Below are positions 1 to 6,964 of a DNA stretch of 51,516 bases, in pieces. Both the position numbers and the translations under genes were made by a program. Numbering within the stretch: the first letter of the stretch is position 1; each line of letters opens with the position of its first letter. The stretch spans positions 1-51,516 of the forward strand of contig CAKZSI010000046.1 in the NCBI GenBank assembly GCA_937918935.1, given 5' to 3'. A model generated the notes under the pieces. It saw only the letters and a list, made by a program, of their open reading frames with translations. It did not search any database and was not told the origin of the DNA. The DNA is from an uncultured Chloroflexales bacterium (lineage in GTDB: Bacteria > Chloroflexota > Chloroflexia > Chloroflexales > Chloroflexaceae).

Positions 1-114
1 AGGTTTACACCTACGTTAGCCTTGAGGGTCGCGCGCCCCGAAGTAGCCAGCATGAGCCTGCCACCGCGAGTAGCACAACAGGATCGCAGAGGGCGCAGTC
101 CTCCCGGGAAGCAT

Positions 115-693
115 TCAGCGGAAATCCTCGTTGCCGACGTACTGGCTGAGCAAACGGCGGCTCCGTTCACTCGCCCGCAACGCCATCTGCGCGGCAATCC
201 GCTCGGCAGTAAGCAGACGACGACGCTCAATCTCGCAGCGTTCGGTCTCCTCGATCGCCGCGGCGAGGTCGTCGGCGGCGGCGCGCAGATCGGCGCGCAG
301 GTCGGCGGCGCAGGGCGGGGCGGGCGCGAGCACCTCCAGGGTCGCGGCGAGGCGCAGCACCTCCTGCAACAGCGCGTCGGCACTCCGGGCATGATCAGGG
401 TGGGCCGGCGCGACCACCAGGGCGTGGGACGGGCGGTCGTGGTAGTAGCGTCGCAACTGCCGCTGTGCGTCGGCGTAGATCCGCTGCGCTGCAACTTCGC
501 ACCGCCAGCGGTGAGCGAGGGCGGCCCGCCAGGCCATAAGCGCCTGGGCGCTGCGTGCGCGCTGCTCGACCAGGGTGTCGTTCAGGCGTCGGTGACACTC
601 GAGTTCCTCGCGCAGTTGGGGAAAGTCGGCACAGTGACGTTCCAGCAAGGTGACCAGGCTCCTGGTCGCCTCGACAACGGGAAAATCATCCAT
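115..693 (-). CDS. Hypothetical helical protein
   Basis: 192-residue protein that I do not recognise. It is rich in Ala, Arg, Leu and Glu with heptad-like spacing and almost no Gly or Pro, so it is probably all-helical with coiled-coil stretches. There is no signal peptide, membrane segment or Cys motif, which suggests a cytoplasmic protein. I chose the ATG at 693 because TGAGG lies about 9 nt upstream; a TTG at 708 would add five residues. It is divergent from the zinc-ribbon gene at 949 across about 255 bp. Codon use looks like its neighbours. Function unknown; that it is a real gene is fairly likely because the frame is long and the start is well placed. Confidence 0.6.
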   Translation of the reverse strand: MDDFPVVEATRSLVTLLERHCADFPQLREELECHRRLNDTLVEQRARSAQALMAWRAALAHRWRCEVAAQRIYADAQRQLRRYYHDRPSHALVVAPAHPDHARSADALLQEVLRLAATLEVLAPAPPCAADLRADLRAAADDLAAAIEETERCEIERRRLLTAERIAAQMALRASERSRRLLSQYVGNEDFR

Positions 694-846
694 AGGGAAG
701 AACCTCAAATACTGGCAGGGTTGTTCCAGATGTCAGGGGCGACGCATACCTGCCACAGTTATGGTACGAACCCGGTTCCGTGCCGTCCATAGTACTTATG
801 TGCTTGCTTACCGTGGGACTTACTACCGGTCATCGGAGGGACGATG

Positions 847-855
847 TGCTAGAAT
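847..855 (+). promoter_or_regulatory. Extended -10 promoter element for the zinc-ribbon gene
   Basis: TGC followed by TAGAAT (850-855) forms an extended -10 (TGn plus hexamer), about 95 bp before the ATG at 949. No good -35 hexamer is visible, as is usual for extended -10 promoters. Confidence 0.4.
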
Positions 856-948
856 ATCCGTGGTTGCATCCCTGGTGTTCGCCGGCGCGTCTTATCCTCG
901 GACATGCGCAGACGCGCGCGAGATCAGCACGTCCAAGGAGGCGTCCCG

Positions 949-1398
949 ATGGGTCTTTTAGATCAGCTTAGCCGAACTATAGCGCAGAGCGTTGACCGGG
1001 CCAGATTTGAGGCCGAGAAGTTTCAGAAGACCACTCGCCTGCAGGGCGAGGTGAACGAGCTTCGTCGCCAGGTAGACTCAAAGCTGAATGAGTTGGGGCA
1101 GCGGGCCTACGAGTTGCTCCGAGCGGGTCAGATCCAGTCGGCAACCCTGGCCGAACTGGGCGCGGTGGTGGATCAACTGCGCTCGGCGCTGGTGATGAAG
1201 GAAGAGGAACTGAAGCAGGCGCAGGCCGAGGTCTACGTCGAACCGCCCGCGCCTGCCCCGCCGCCCCCGAGCCAGTCGGTGCCGATTGATTACGGCCCGC
1301 CTGCCAGTACCCCCGCGGTGAAACAGTGCGGCGTCTGCGGCTTCCAGATGCCAGGAACGGCGATGTTCTGCCCCAACTGCGGCACCCGCGTGACGTAG
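949..1398 (+). CDS. Coiled-coil protein with C-terminal zinc ribbon
   Basis: 149-residue protein. Residues about 5-95 form a long charged helix or coiled coil; residues 96-120 are a Pro-rich linker; the C-terminus is a CxxC-x10-CxxC zinc ribbon (Cys127, 130, 141, 144). The start is the ATG at 949, preceded by AAGGAGG; an upstream ATG at 904 would add 15 residues without a better ribosome site. Zinc-ribbon proteins of this build are common and mostly uncharacterised, and often mediate protein or nucleic-acid contacts. No signal peptide, so probably cytoplasmic. A 13-bp inverted repeat lies about 58 bp downstream. Function not assigned. Confidence 0.75.
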   Translation: MGLLDQLSRTIAQSVDRARFEAEKFQKTTRLQGEVNELRRQVDSKLNELGQRAYELLRAGQIQSATLAELGAVVDQLRSALVMKEEELKQAQAEVYVEPPAPAPPPPSQSVPIDYGPPASTPAVKQCGVCGFQMPGTAMFCPNCGTRVT

Positions 1399-1455
1399 AG
1401 CGTCTTTAGTCTGGCACTCCGTCAGCCTATCTGAGGGGTCGGCCCTCACGTAGTA

Positions 1456-1490
1456 AGGCCGCAGCATTGGCGCAGTGAATGCTGCGGCCT
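1456..1490. terminator. Stem-loop downstream of the zinc-ribbon gene
   Basis: Perfect 13-bp arms (1456-1468 and 1478-1490, AGGCCGCAGCATT and its complement) with a 9-nt loop. There is no T-run, so it may act as an RNA 3' stabiliser or a factor-dependent stop rather than a classic intrinsic terminator. Confidence 0.4.
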
Positions 1491-1598
1491 AACGAGCGCA
1501 ACCTGGCAACGAAACTCGGACGCGGGTATTAAACCATACGCCCCTGGCGCCTGAAGAGAAAGTACGCAATTGGCCCGATGAAGCTGAAGCACGTTTAG

Positions 1599-1669
1599 AA
1601 GATTTACTCTTCTGCTGATGTGGTATAGCATGCTAGAGTATTAGTGCAGTAAATCTTGTCAACCACATC
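1599..1669. promoter_or_regulatory. Interleaved inverted repeats in the leader of the OB-fold gene
   Basis: The 386-bp gap 1399-1784 holds two interleaved perfect inverted repeats: AAGATTTACT (1599-1608) with AGTAAATCTT (1648-1657), and GATGTGGT (1617-1624) with ACCACATC (1662-1669). The palindrome TAGCATGCTA (1626-1635) lies between them. The order (5' arm 1, 5' arm 2, 3' arm 1, 3' arm 2) is that of an H-type pseudoknot if transcribed, or of overlapping operators if read as DNA. Which one applies is unknown. Confidence 0.4.
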
Positions 1670-1784
1670 TGCGATCAATAACGCGATACCGGTCCAGGCA
1701 AGCGATTTGCAGGAGAGGTCCTGAACGCTCACCGGGCCTGGTGCATGCACCGCGTACATCCTGTCTAGAACTCAGGGGTGTCTG

Positions 1785-2225
1785 ATGCGTATTCCTCTAC
1801 TGATTCTAGGCCTCTTTGTGGCGATGGGATTTGCTCGACCTGTGGCCGCACAGGGCAACAACCCGACGATTGCCGACATCCAGAGCAACCCGAACGCTTT
1901 TCTGAAGCAGGTGGTCACTCTTTCCGGCGCCGTCGGGGCAGTGATGGATATCAATGAGTTTCTGCTCGATGATGGCACCGGCCAGATTATTGTAGACGCC
2001 GGCCCGCCCTGGTATCAGCGGATTAGCATCCCGGCCGGCACCCCGATCAGGGTTGCCGGTAAGATTGACTGGATGGGGCCGCCTGGCAATCGTCGCGGCA
2101 TTGAACTCGACGCCTGCCGGATTGAGACCCCGAACCAGACGCTGAACATTCGCGACTGTGCCTTCAATGGTCCGCCGCCCTGGGCTGGCGGACCAAACCG
2201 CAGTGGACGTGGGGGACGACCGTAA
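1785..2225 (+). CDS. Secreted OB-fold protein
   Basis: 146 residues. The N-terminus MRIPLLILGLFVAMGF...AAQ is a clear Sec signal peptide with cleavage near residue 23. The mature part (about 25-125) reads as an OB-fold: a phrase of the 'KQVVTLSGAV' type, then 'EFLLDDGTGQIIVDAG', then 'RVAGKID'. This resembles bacterial exported OB-fold proteins (BOF/YgiW-like and single-stranded nucleic-acid-binding-like folds). The tail is Gly/Pro/Arg-rich (PPPWAGGPNRSGRGGRP). There are two Cys, possibly a disulphide. It stands alone, facing lrgB tail to tail, with a large hairpin between them. Fold assignment is by pattern; ligand unknown. Confidence 0.65.
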   Translation: MRIPLLILGLFVAMGFARPVAAQGNNPTIADIQSNPNAFLKQVVTLSGAVGAVMDINEFLLDDGTGQIIVDAGPPWYQRISIPAGTPIRVAGKIDWMGPPGNRRGIELDACRIETPNQTLNIRDCAFNGPPPWAGGPNRSGRGGRP

Positions 2226-2319
2226 TCTGTGCTGAATATGTCCATGCCAGCAGCCGTTTGACGGCGAAGCTTGTTCATAACCAACATCTTTTCGTAGGAA
2301 GAGTTGTAGCGCTTATTGG

Positions 2320-2373
2320 CTCCTGGGAACAATTCCAGTCCAGCGCAGTTTGTAATCGAATTGTTCCCAGGAG
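2320..2373. repeat. Long hairpin between convergent genes
   Basis: Perfect 16-bp inverted repeat: CTCCTGGGAACAATTC at 2320-2335 and its complement at 2358-2373, loop 22 nt. It sits between the converging OB-fold gene and lrgB. No T-run follows on either strand. It differs in sequence from the two hairpin families seen elsewhere in the window. Confidence 0.5.
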
Positions 2374-2459
2374 ATTATGTCGTTATAAATTGTGAATTGT
2401 GATTCATCTATATCATAAGTATGGTAATGGAAGTAAAGCCATCTCTATGGAGATCGGCG

Positions 2460-3158
2460 TTAGTATACCAGGATAGGCAAGAGCACTGCTGTCAGCGCCC
2501 CGTTGAGGATCATGCCCAGCGTGGCAAAAGCGCCCGCCTCGGCGTGGAGTTGCAATGCCCGCGCGGTGCCGATGCCATGAGCGGCCAGTCCTATCGCAAA
2601 GCCGCGAATGGCTGGCTCTTCGACGCGCAGCAGGCGTAACAGGTCGTTGGCGATCAGCGCGCCAATCATCCCCGTCAGGATCACCAGCGCCGCGGTGAGC
2701 GATGGCTCGCCGCCGATCTGTTCGGCCACACCCATAGCGATGGGGGTGGTCACCGAACGCGGCAGGAGCGAACGCAGGGTCAACGTATCGAGCCCCAGGC
2801 TCTGAGCGAGAAGCATCGTGCCGCCGATGGCCGCCAGGGCCCCCGCGCCGAGGGCCAGCGTCAGCGGCAGCGCCATCTGCCGCACGCGATGGATAACCTG
2901 CACCAGCGGTACTGCCAGGGCCACTGTGGCCGGTCCTAGTAAGAAGTGAATAAACTGCGCCCCCTCGAAAAAGGTGGCGTACGAGGTTCCGCTAATCTGC
3001 AACAGGCCAATCAGCATCAGCACCGCGAGCAGCACCGGGTTGCAAAGGGGATGGTTGCTGCTGCGCCGGGCTGCCTCGGAAGCCAGCAGGTAGGTCGCCA
3101 GCGTCAATGCCAGCCAGAGCAGGGGCGTGTGCGCCAGATAGGCCCAGAGTTCAGTCAT
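2460..3158 (-). CDS. lrgB: LrgB/CidB family membrane protein
   Basis: 232-residue, very hydrophobic integral membrane protein with about 6-7 transmembrane segments. Conserved LrgB features are visible: NP near residue 40, the 'LLGPATVALAVPL' stretch, 'RSVTTPIAM' and 'GLAAHGIGTARAL'. LrgB works with the holin-like LrgA to modulate murein hydrolase activity and cell lysis; plant and bacterial relatives also transport small organic acids such as glycolate or pyruvate. The ATG at 3158 overlaps the end of lrgA by 8 nt and has GGAGG inside lrgA, so the two are translationally coupled. Regulation is expected to be from the palindromic promoter upstream of lrgA. Confidence 0.9.
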   Translation of the reverse strand: MTELWAYLAHTPLLWLALTLATYLLASEAARRSSNHPLCNPVLLAVLMLIGLLQISGTSYATFFEGAQFIHFLLGPATVALAVPLVQVIHRVRQMALPLTLALGAGALAAIGGTMLLAQSLGLDTLTLRSLLPRSVTTPIAMGVAEQIGGEPSLTAALVILTGMIGALIANDLLRLLRVEEPAIRGFAIGLAAHGIGTARALQLHAEAGAFATLGMILNGALTAVLLPILVY

Positions 3159-3528
3159 TGCTTGCCTCCACGATAGGCGGCGCTCGGCGCGTGGTGAGAA
3201 CCAGCAGCAGACGCAGGCTCAATGCTGTGACGGCCAGGGTCAGCATCGTGCCCAGCAACAGGGTGAGCAGCAGAGGCAGCCACGCCCGGGCCAGCAGGTC
3301 CGTGTGGGCGATGATCCCCACGCCCGCGGGCACAAACAGCAATCCCAGATGGCGCAACAATCCCTGGGCTGTCGGCTCGAGCCACGCCGGAGGCGCCCCG
3401 CGCCGCAGCAGGAGCGCCACCAGTAGTAGCATACCGACCACCGGACCGGGAACTGGCAGATGCAGCGCCCGAACCACGATTTCGCCGAGCAGTTGGAGTC
3501 CGAGCAGGGTGGAAAAGGCGTGGAGCAT
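3151..3528 (-). CDS. lrgA: LrgA/CidA family holin-like protein
   Basis: 125 residues with about four transmembrane helices. The family signature 'LPVPGPVVGMLLL' is present near residues 24-36 and 'LFVPAGVGII' near 64-73. It is the partner of LrgB, forming the membrane part of the LrgAB/CidAB system that controls autolysis or three-carbon acid export. The ATG at 3528 has only a weak ribosome site (GGAA), and those bases lie inside the 3' arm of a 12-bp inverted repeat. This suggests that operator binding or RNA folding could limit translation. A consensus-like promoter lies just upstream. First gene of a two-gene operon. Confidence 0.88.
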   Translation of the reverse strand: MLHAFSTLLGLQLLGEIVVRALHLPVPGPVVGMLLLVALLLRRGAPPAWLEPTAQGLLRHLGLLFVPAGVGIIAHTDLLARAWLPLLLTLLLGTMLTLAVTALSLRLLLVLTTRRAPPIVEASND

Positions 3529-3534
3529 GAGTGT

Positions 3535-3571
3535 TTTCCGTATTGTAGATTTCTATTTCACAATACGGAAA
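3535..3571 (-). promoter_or_regulatory. Palindromic operator/leader hairpin of lrgAB
   Basis: Perfect 12-bp inverted repeat: TTTCCGTATTGT at 3535-3546 and ACAATACGGAAA at 3560-3571, spacer 13 nt. It begins directly next to the -10 hexamer and ends 7 nt before the lrgA start codon, so it covers the transcription start and the weak ribosome site. It could be a repressor operator or an RNA hairpin. Confidence 0.65.
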
Positions 3572-3599
3572 TTGTATCGTGAACTCTCGGCGATGTCAA
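3571..3599 (-). promoter_or_regulatory. Sigma70-type promoter of lrgAB
   Basis: On the minus strand TTGACA (3599-3594), 17-nt spacer, TACAAT (3576-3571). Predicted transcript start is near 3564, inside the adjoining inverted repeat. Confidence 0.75.
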
Positions 3600-3703
3600 G
3601 GCCCCTGACCCGAGGTGAGATCGAGAGAACCCTCCAGGTATAGGTGCTTCTGGCACATCGTTGTTTCGTACTGACCATCTGGGTCATCAGGAAGCCTCCA
3701 ATG

Positions 3704-3729
3704 CCCCTCTCCTGCGCACAGGAGAGGGG
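3704..3729. repeat. Hairpin downstream of the VanW gene
   Basis: CCCCTCTCCTG (3704-3714), 4-nt loop, and its perfect complement (3719-3729). It lies in the 297-bp gap between the 3' end of the VanW gene and the lrgAB promoter. No T-run. Nothing else gene-like is seen in that gap. Confidence 0.45.
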
Positions 3730-3825
3730 GGCAGGAGGATGACGGTCGTCAGCGTATTCTGATGCCGAAAACCTGTCTCGCTTGAAAAACCTCGCATCTG
3801 AGAGGCAAAGCAACCGGCTTGCTAC

Positions 3826-5073
3826 CTACCTGGCCGGACGATAGACGCTTAGCACGCGCTCGCTCCGCAACAACGCGCCGTTGGGCGCGCGAACGATGCG
3901 CGTATTGATAACCGTCAGCGGGTCGCTGCCGCGAACCTGTGGCGCGCCCAGCGTTACGACGCGCCCATCGCCGCGTCCCCAGAGCCTCAGTGTTGCGTGG
4001 CCGCCACGCGCCGTTACCACGAGGTAGAGGGGTGCGCCGGTATCGTTGCGGATGCGCAGATCCAGAGCGGGATCGGCCACGGCTGCGTCAAGACCGGGCC
4101 GGTCGGCAAAGCTGGTCAGCCAGCGGCTGTGCCCCCGCCGTTCGGTAATCGGCAAACCCGCTTCCCACGCCGCGCGGTAGAGGAGCGTTGCCACGACACA
4201 GACTCCGCCGCCGACCATGGTCTCCACCACCTGGCCACTTACGATGCCCGGCCCCGGCCGGAAACCGCTGGCAGCGGAGATGCCTCCCAGGGTCCTGAGG
4301 AAGGAAAGCTCGGTCCCAGGGGCGAGGACCGTGCCATTGAGGCGCGCGGCTGCCAGTTCGATGTTCGTGCCGCTGCTGCTGCCCGCCCGGTAGCGCATGC
4401 TGGCGCTGGCCAGCAGTTTCAATGGTTGAGGGGCGAACGCCGCGGCGGGCGCTGCGCCAGGGGCCAACCACGCGCCGAGGGGCGCTCGCTGCACTTCATG
4501 TTCGCTGCCGGCATGCTCGGGGTGATAACTCAGCCGTGTCCGTTCAAAATACTGCACCAGCAGCGTCGAACCATCGGGCTGTACTTCGTAGAACTCCTCC
4601 GAGATGGGATACCCGAACAGGGATATGCCCCCGTGCTGGCTGTGGTACCAGGCGAAGGCGCCACCAAGGGTATGCCCCGTCGCACCGAAAAAGACGCGCT
4701 CAGAAGCATGGGGCAGGTCCGGCGCCAGCGGGAGAAACGGCGCCTCGTCCTGGCGGTCGGCGGTGTATTCGCTCCCCAGGCGCGCCAGTTCCACCGTGTC
4801 ACCCCGGCGCTCCAGGCGCACATAGGTGAAGTGCTGCACATAAGCGCGGGTTTCGGTGTCATAGAACTCGGCGCTGAGAGCTGGTCCCGACCACTCCAGG
4901 CCGCCATGGGCCAGAATGAAACTGCGGAACGGCTCCTCAACCACGTAATCGCCGATCTGCAAAACGGGCAGGGCCTGCGACCCCTCCGTCTCGGCGCGGG
5001 CAATCGGCGCAGGAGCAAGCGCTGCGAGGACTGCTGCGACGAGGGCCAGGATGAGCGCGTGACGAAAGTGCAT
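3826..5073 (-). CDS. Exported VanW domain protein
   Basis: 415-residue secreted protein. A signal peptide covers residues 1-28 (hydrophobic core then a PAPIARAE cleavage region). Residues about 30-210 carry motifs seen in exported Chloroflexota proteins, including 'FGYPISEEF' and 'VQYFERTRLSY'. The C-terminal half contains a VanW domain with 'NGTVLAPGTELSFLRTLG', 'GGGVCVVATLLYRAAWEAGLPI' and 'ERRGHSRW'. VanW is a vancomycin-cluster accessory domain of unknown biochemistry, widespread in envelope proteins outside resistance clusters. Start at ATG 5073 because AAGGAGG lies 10 nt upstream; a longer frame to 5121 has no such site. No resistance genes flank it, so a cell-surface role is more likely than drug resistance. 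Confidence 0.82.
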   Translation of the reverse strand: MHFRHALILALVAAVLAALAPAPIARAETEGSQALPVLQIGDYVVEEPFRSFILAHGGLEWSGPALSAEFYDTETRAYVQHFTYVRLERRGDTVELARLGSEYTADRQDEAPFLPLAPDLPHASERVFFGATGHTLGGAFAWYHSQHGGISLFGYPISEEFYEVQPDGSTLLVQYFERTRLSYHPEHAGSEHEVQRAPLGAWLAPGAAPAAAFAPQPLKLLASASMRYRAGSSSGTNIELAAARLNGTVLAPGTELSFLRTLGGISAASGFRPGPGIVSGQVVETMVGGGVCVVATLLYRAAWEAGLPITERRGHSRWLTSFADRPGLDAAVADPALDLRIRNDTGAPLYLVVTARGGHATLRLWGRGDGRVVTLGAPQVRGSDPLTVINTRIVRAPNGALLRSERVLSVYRPAR

Positions 5074-5293
5074 GGCGGGTTTCCCTCCTTCACGCTTGAC
5101 GACGGGCGGCGCGCGCCGCATACTGTGAACCGTTGCCGGCGGGTCGGAGATACGCCTGTCGTTCTTTCCCCACGCCCCTCTGCCGGGCAGGAGCGTCCGG
5201 GCGGCCGCAGCCCTCCCTGGAAAATCCTTTCCTCAACCTGCTTCTGGGTGGCGAAGCCGCATAGATGGCCGGTGGATAAGCAACGGAGGCCGG

Positions 5294-5644
5294 ATGAACG
5301 AAGAACTCGTGCGCCTGATCGAGCAGCGTATTGCTGTGGCGGAGCACTCGTTGACGGATCAAACCGGTGGTACGAACGTCTGTCGGTTGCAACAGGATGG
5401 TCGAGTGACCGGGGGCATGAAATATGACGAGGGGCGACTGGTGGCCTTGAGCGCCCTCAGGCGGCGTCTCAGGGAGGCTGGAGGTGGGGACCCTCGCCCG
5501 ATCGTAGCGCAGGATCTTACAATGTGGCAGGAGGCGCTCCAGGCACAGCAGGCCCGCGAGCGCCCGGCGATCCAGTGGGTCGCTTACAACCAGGGCGGAG
5601 TGGATGCGCTGGAGGAAGTACTGCAGGTGATCGATAGGGCGTAA
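5294..5644 (+). CDS. Hypothetical protein
   Basis: 116-residue acidic, helix-rich soluble protein that I do not recognise. The ATG at 5294 is preceded by GGAGG about 5 nt away. No signal peptide, Cys pair or membrane helix. The opening 'MNEELVRLIEQRIAVAEHSL' and the end 'GVDALEEVLQVIDRA' are amphipathic helices. It is divergent from the VanW gene and ends about 60 bp before the tRNA-Glu gene on the opposite strand. Codon use is typical of the window. Function unknown. Confidence 0.6.
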   Translation: MNEELVRLIEQRIAVAEHSLTDQTGGTNVCRLQQDGRVTGGMKYDEGRLVALSALRRRLREAGGGDPRPIVAQDLTMWQEALQAQQARERPAIQWVAYNQGGVDALEEVLQVIDRA

Positions 5645-5705
5645 CAGGTTGCGCTTCCAGCCAGATAGCCGAAACGCCAGGGCCTTGCCCTGGCGTCCGT
5701 ATATG

Positions 5706-5782
5706 TGGTACCCCCAGCGGGATTCGAACCCGCGATCTTCACCTTGAAAGGGTGACGTCCTAGGCCGCTAGACTATGGGGGC
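5706..5782 (-). tRNA. tRNA-Glu (UUC)
   Basis: Read on the minus strand it folds as a full cloverleaf: acceptor GCCCCCA/TGGGGGT, anticodon stem TCACC/GGTGA with loop CTTTCAA giving anticodon TTC, T-arm GCGGG-TTCGAAT-CCCGC, and an encoded CCA (5706-5708). Anticodon UUC reads glutamate codons. Confidence 0.96.
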
Positions 5783-5793
5783 CAGCGCTCCTT

Positions 5794-5822
5794 ATTATAG
5801 CAAAGAGGCGAAATCCTATCAA
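5794..5822 (-). promoter_or_regulatory. Promoter of tRNA-Glu
   Basis: Minus-strand TTGATA (5822-5817), 17-nt spacer, perfect TATAAT (5799-5794), 12 bp from the mature tRNA 5' end. Confidence 0.75.
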
Positions 5823-5841
5823 GTCGCGGTCAACCGTCAGA

Positions 5842-5963
5842 GCTGATGCAAAGTCGGCCCCTGGCGAGGAGTAGGGGCGGCGTAGCCGCCCGATACGGTC
5901 AGGTTACGCTGGTTGTGGCAGCGTAGCCGCCACAACCCGTAGCCCCAGAGACATTGCATCAGC
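5842..5963. repeat. MITE-like element, copy 1
   Basis: 122-bp block bounded by perfect 9-bp inverted ends GCTGATGCA / TGCATCAGC. It contains two internal hairpins (a GGGCGGC/GCCGCCC pair and a GTTGTGGC/GCCACAAC pair) and no coding frame. Related blocks with GATGCA ends occur at 33152-33247 and 33308-33362. It lies just upstream of the tRNA-Glu promoter. Confidence 0.5.
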
Positions 5964-5971
5964 CCTGCCGG

Positions 5972-6002
5972 GTTGCTGAGAGGGCACAGCCCTCTCAGCA
6001 AC
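5972..6002. repeat. Module A hairpin
   Basis: Perfect 14-bp arms GTTGCTGAGAGGGC (5972-5985) and complement (5989-6002), loop ACA. Member of the GGGAGGGC-type hairpin family, downstream of the gene ending at 6081 on the minus strand. Confidence 0.6.
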
Positions 6003-6080
6003 TGGTCCATGCAAGAACGTGCCGGAGCGCTTGTTGTAATGACCGCCAGCGTCGGTCATAGACGAGCGCCGTTCTGTTGC

Positions 6081-6647
6081 CTATTCCTGCTCCTCGTGGG
6101 CCTCGTAGTAATCGGCCAGGCCGGCAAGGGCCATCTGCGCCAGAAAGGGCGAAACCTCGTTGCCCAGCGCAGTGCGAAAGGCGTTGAAGTCGACCGCGAC
6201 GGCTTCTTTCCAGCGCCGGGTCTCAACGTAGTGGGGGAGGTAGCGTCGCAGTTGGGCCGCGAGCAACCGGCGGGTGTTGGGCGAAGCCACGCTGAGCACC
6301 GCGCGCCGCAGGTAGTCGGAGAAGTGCTGCTCCTCGCCTTCTTCGACCACCGGCGGTTCCCCGACCCGGGCGATCATCTGCTCGACCAGTTCATCCGAGA
6401 AGTGCAACGGCGCGAACGCTGTTCCGCGAAACAACTCGATACAGAACGCGCTGGCGGCGTCCATGTCTCGATAAAACTCGGTCGCGACGGCCCGCTGCTC
6501 CTGCAGGCGCCGCGAAGCCTCGGCGATACGCTCCTGTTCGGCCGCATCGGGCGGCTGCGCCAGCCAGGTGCCGGCGCACCGCGTGAGACGGGTTGCCTCC
6601 TCTCCACCGCCCGCGCGCTCCGCTGTTCGCACCGATCTACCACGCAT
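6081..6647 (-). CDS. Hypothetical protein
   Basis: 188-residue soluble protein that I do not recognise. It is mostly alpha-helical and acidic, with a conserved-looking central block (FYRDMDAASAFCIELFRG) and a glutamate-rich tail (YYEAHEEQE). No signal peptide or membrane helix. The ATG at 6647 has AGGAG 6 nt upstream, which supports it strongly. It is divergent from cysK; the 317-bp gap between them carries the cysK promoter. Function unknown, possibly lineage-specific. Confidence 0.7.
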   Translation of the reverse strand: MRGRSVRTAERAGGGEEATRLTRCAGTWLAQPPDAAEQERIAEASRRLQEQRAVATEFYRDMDAASAFCIELFRGTAFAPLHFSDELVEQMIARVGEPPVVEEGEEQHFSDYLRRAVLSVASPNTRRLLAAQLRRYLPHYVETRRWKEAVAVDFNAFRTALGNEVSPFLAQMALAGLADYYEAHEEQE

Positions 6648-6775
6648 GGCACGCTCCTGGGGTCCTGGGCCGCAAGCACTGGTGCGGCCACTGCCTCGAC
6701 CCCCTGGGCGAGGGCCGACATCAAAGCCCTTCCAGTATACCGCATCGCCGGTACTTGATAATTTTCATCAATAAT

Positions 6776-6804
6776 TTGACTTATCGTGCCGGGGGCGCTA
6801 CAAT
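6776..6804 (+). promoter_or_regulatory. Promoter of cysK
   Basis: TTGACT (6776-6781), 17-nt spacer, TACAAT (6799-6804). TTGAT and ATCAA half-sites, 7 nt apart, lie just upstream near 6755-6771 and may be an operator. The predicted leader is about 150 nt and includes two repeat hairpins. Confidence 0.7.
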
Positions 6805-6843
6805 TTTATAGAGCATGTCTGGCGAACCAGATTATCCGCTTTC

Positions 6844-6872
6844 GGTCAGGGAAGGCCCGGCCTTCCCTGACC
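6844..6872. repeat. Module A-like hairpin in the cysK leader
   Basis: Perfect 13-bp arms GGTCAGGGAAGGC (6844-6856) and complement (6860-6872) with a 3-nt loop. It is followed directly by a module B copy, a composite order also seen elsewhere. Confidence 0.6.
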
Positions 6873-6890
6873 CTCCTCTCAGGCAGGGGC

Positions 6891-6913
6891 GTGGGGAAAC
6901 CAGGTTTTCCCGC
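6891..6913. repeat. Module B hairpin (cysK leader)
   Basis: GGGGAAACC, one base, GGTTTTCCC core after AGGCAGGGGC. Member of the dispersed GGGGAAACC/GGTTTCCCC family. Confidence 0.6.
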
Positions 6914-6964
6914 CTTCCCACAGGTAGCCGCGGCCAGGCCGCGGCCCGTGATCAGGAGCAAGCC

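Noticed and set aside
3826-5073. Vancomycin resistance determinant
   Set aside because: VanW domain only; no vanA/B ligase, vanH or vanX genes nearby, and such exported VanW proteins are common in non-resistant bacteria.
6815-6964. N-terminal extension of cysK by 50 residues
   Set aside because: Translates the module A and module B hairpins; the internal ATG has a good ribosome site and matches the family start.
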